From the NCBI GenBank assembly GCA_035759925.1, contig DASTTY010000062.1, forward strand, positions 1 through 5,743: a stretch of DNA of 5,743 nt, given 5' to 3'. The stretch is from RHKX01 sp035759925. GTDB lineage: Bacteria > Actinomycetota > Thermoleophilia > Solirubrobacterales > 70-9. This document shows, piece by piece, positions 5,226 to 5,743 of this stretch. The stretch's first letter is position 1. Each line of letters starts with the position of its first letter. The translations under genes were made by a program, and so were the position numbers. The notes under the pieces were generated by a model that was not told where the DNA came from, ran no database searches, and worked only from the letters and a program-made list of their open reading frames with translations.

Positions 5226-5743
5226 TGGAACTCGGCACGACCAATCACAAGGGCGCTGTCGCAGAGCTCGCCATCGCCGCCAGGGCTGCGGCGTTGGGCA
5301 TGGGGGTTCTGTGGCCGATGATCGAACACGGCCGCTACGACCTGGCGCTCGAGGTCGAGGACCACATCGCGAGGATCCAATGCAAGTGGGGTCGCCTGTG
5401 CGGAGACGTCATCAAGATCAGCTTCACGACCTCCAGGCATACGCCAGTCAATGGCTACGTACGCGGCAAGTACGGGATCGATGAGATCGATGCGGTGGTG
5501 ACGTATTGCGGTGAACTCGAGACCTGCTACCTGATCCCGATCGAGCAGGTGGCAGGACGATCCACGTTCCATCTCCGGCTGGAGCCCGCGAAGAACAACC
5601 AGCGGGCGGCGGTAAACTTTGCGGCCGAGTACGAGTTCTCGAAGGGGGCTGTAGCTCAGTTGGCTAGAGCGCTGCCGTGGCACGGCAGAGGCCGCCGGTT
5701 CGAATCCGGCCAGCTCCATCTCACCGAATCGCCCGATCTCGAG
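5225..5743 (+). CDS. PD-(D/E)XK homing-endonuclease-like protein reading through a tRNA gene (incomplete at window end)
   Basis: From GTG at 5225 the frame encodes 173 residues to the window edge with no stop. The first 140 residues resemble the group I intron-associated PD-(D/E)XK endonucleases typified by I-Ssp6803I: E14 (KGAVAELA), D39 (HGRYDLAL), then Q52-C-K54 (RIQCKWGR). This matches the Glu, Asp, Gln-x-Lys active-site order I recall for that enzyme. Later motifs TTSRHTPVNGYVRGKYGIDEID and LIPIEQVAGRSTFHLRL are typical of the actinobacterial branch. No intron is evident. Codon 141 begins exactly at the first base of the tRNA-Ala gene, so residues 141-165 (GAVAQLARALPWHGRGRRFE and onward) are the translated tRNA, and the frame continues past it. 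Start: VELGTTNHKG matches my memory of homologues, and a TAG at 5204-5206 limits extension. It is probably a selfish DNA endonuclease tied to tRNA genes; target and activity are unproven. Confidence 0.85.
   Translation, partial: MELGTTNHKGAVAELAIAARAAALGMGVLWPMIEHGRYDLALEVEDHIARIQCKWGRLCGDVIKISFTTSRHTPVNGYVRGKYGIDEIDAVVTYCGELETCYLIPIEQVAGRSTFHLRLEPAKNNQRAAVNFAAEYEFSKGAVAQLARALPWHGRGRRFESGQLHLTESPDLE
5645..5718 (+). tRNA. tRNA-Ala(GGC)
   Basis: A complete 74-base cloverleaf is visible. The acceptor GGGGCTG pairs with CAGCTCC, the D stem is GCTC/GAGC, and the anticodon stem CTGCC/GGCAG holds loop GTGGCAC with anticodon GGC. The variable loop is AGGCC, the T stem GCCGG/CCGGC has loop TTCGAAT, and the discriminator is A. 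The G3-U70 wobble pair, the main identity element of tRNA-Ala, is present. The 3' CCA is not encoded (ATCT follows). The tRNA decodes GCC and probably other GCY codons, abundant in this GC-rich genome. The whole gene lies in sense orientation inside the open frame of the endonuclease. The loop has G32-C38, which could extend the anticodon stem by one pair. There is no sign of decay. Confidence 0.97.

Noticed and set aside
5096..5719. Upstream extension of the BI-1 frame (minus strand) starting MELAGFEPAAS
   Set aside because: This is the antisense translation of the tRNA-Ala gene followed by antisense of the endonuclease, a familiar annotation artefact. The BI-1 family start is at 5095.

Overview
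The window is GC-rich bacterial chromosome with actinobacterial character. The gene families and codon use suggest the deep actinobacterial class Thermoleophilia (Solirubrobacterales-like). That placement is inferred from remembered resemblance of the short secreted Cys-module protein and the tRNA-linked endonuclease to proteins of that group; no marker gene here proves it.

Layout. At the left end (about 35-868, + strand) is a DivIVA-like coiled-coil protein with an unidentified C-terminal alpha/beta domain and no ordinary start codon. A hairpin at 879-913 separates it from a convergent block of six minus-strand genes. In transcription order these are a Bax-inhibitor-1 family membrane protein (5095-4391), a YtoQ-family protein (4374-3907), a membrane-anchored PepSY-like protein (3844-3440), an OmpR-family response regulator (3412-2738), a sensor histidine kinase (2741-1341), and a small secreted protein made of two copies of a Cys-bracketed module (1265-933). 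At the right end (5225 to beyond 5743, + strand) is a PD-(D/E)XK endonuclease resembling the group I intron homing enzyme I-Ssp6803I. Its reading frame runs without a stop straight through a complete tRNA-Ala(GGC) gene (5645-5718).

How the parts may work together. PepSY protein, regulator and kinase form a compact envelope-sensing cassette: 27-bp gap, then a TTGA stop/start overlap. Ahead of the PepSY gene and ahead of the secreted-module gene lies the same direct repeat of TTAGA (TCTAA on the transcribed strand) with an exact 11-bp period, about 50 bp from each start codon. That spacing fits an OmpR-type regulator, so I propose that the system controls itself and the secreted protein. The two modules of the secreted protein are encoded by a perfect 84-bp repeat, implying recent duplication or gene conversion.

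The endonuclease region looks like a free-standing mobile or selfish gene attached to the 5' end of a tRNA gene. A LexA/SOS-like palindrome (CGAAC-N4-GTTCG, 5212-5225) abuts its GTG start, suggesting DNA-damage control. The strongest points for follow-up are the endonuclease-through-tRNA arrangement with its SOS box, the shared 11-bp repeats, and the identical 84-bp module duplication.
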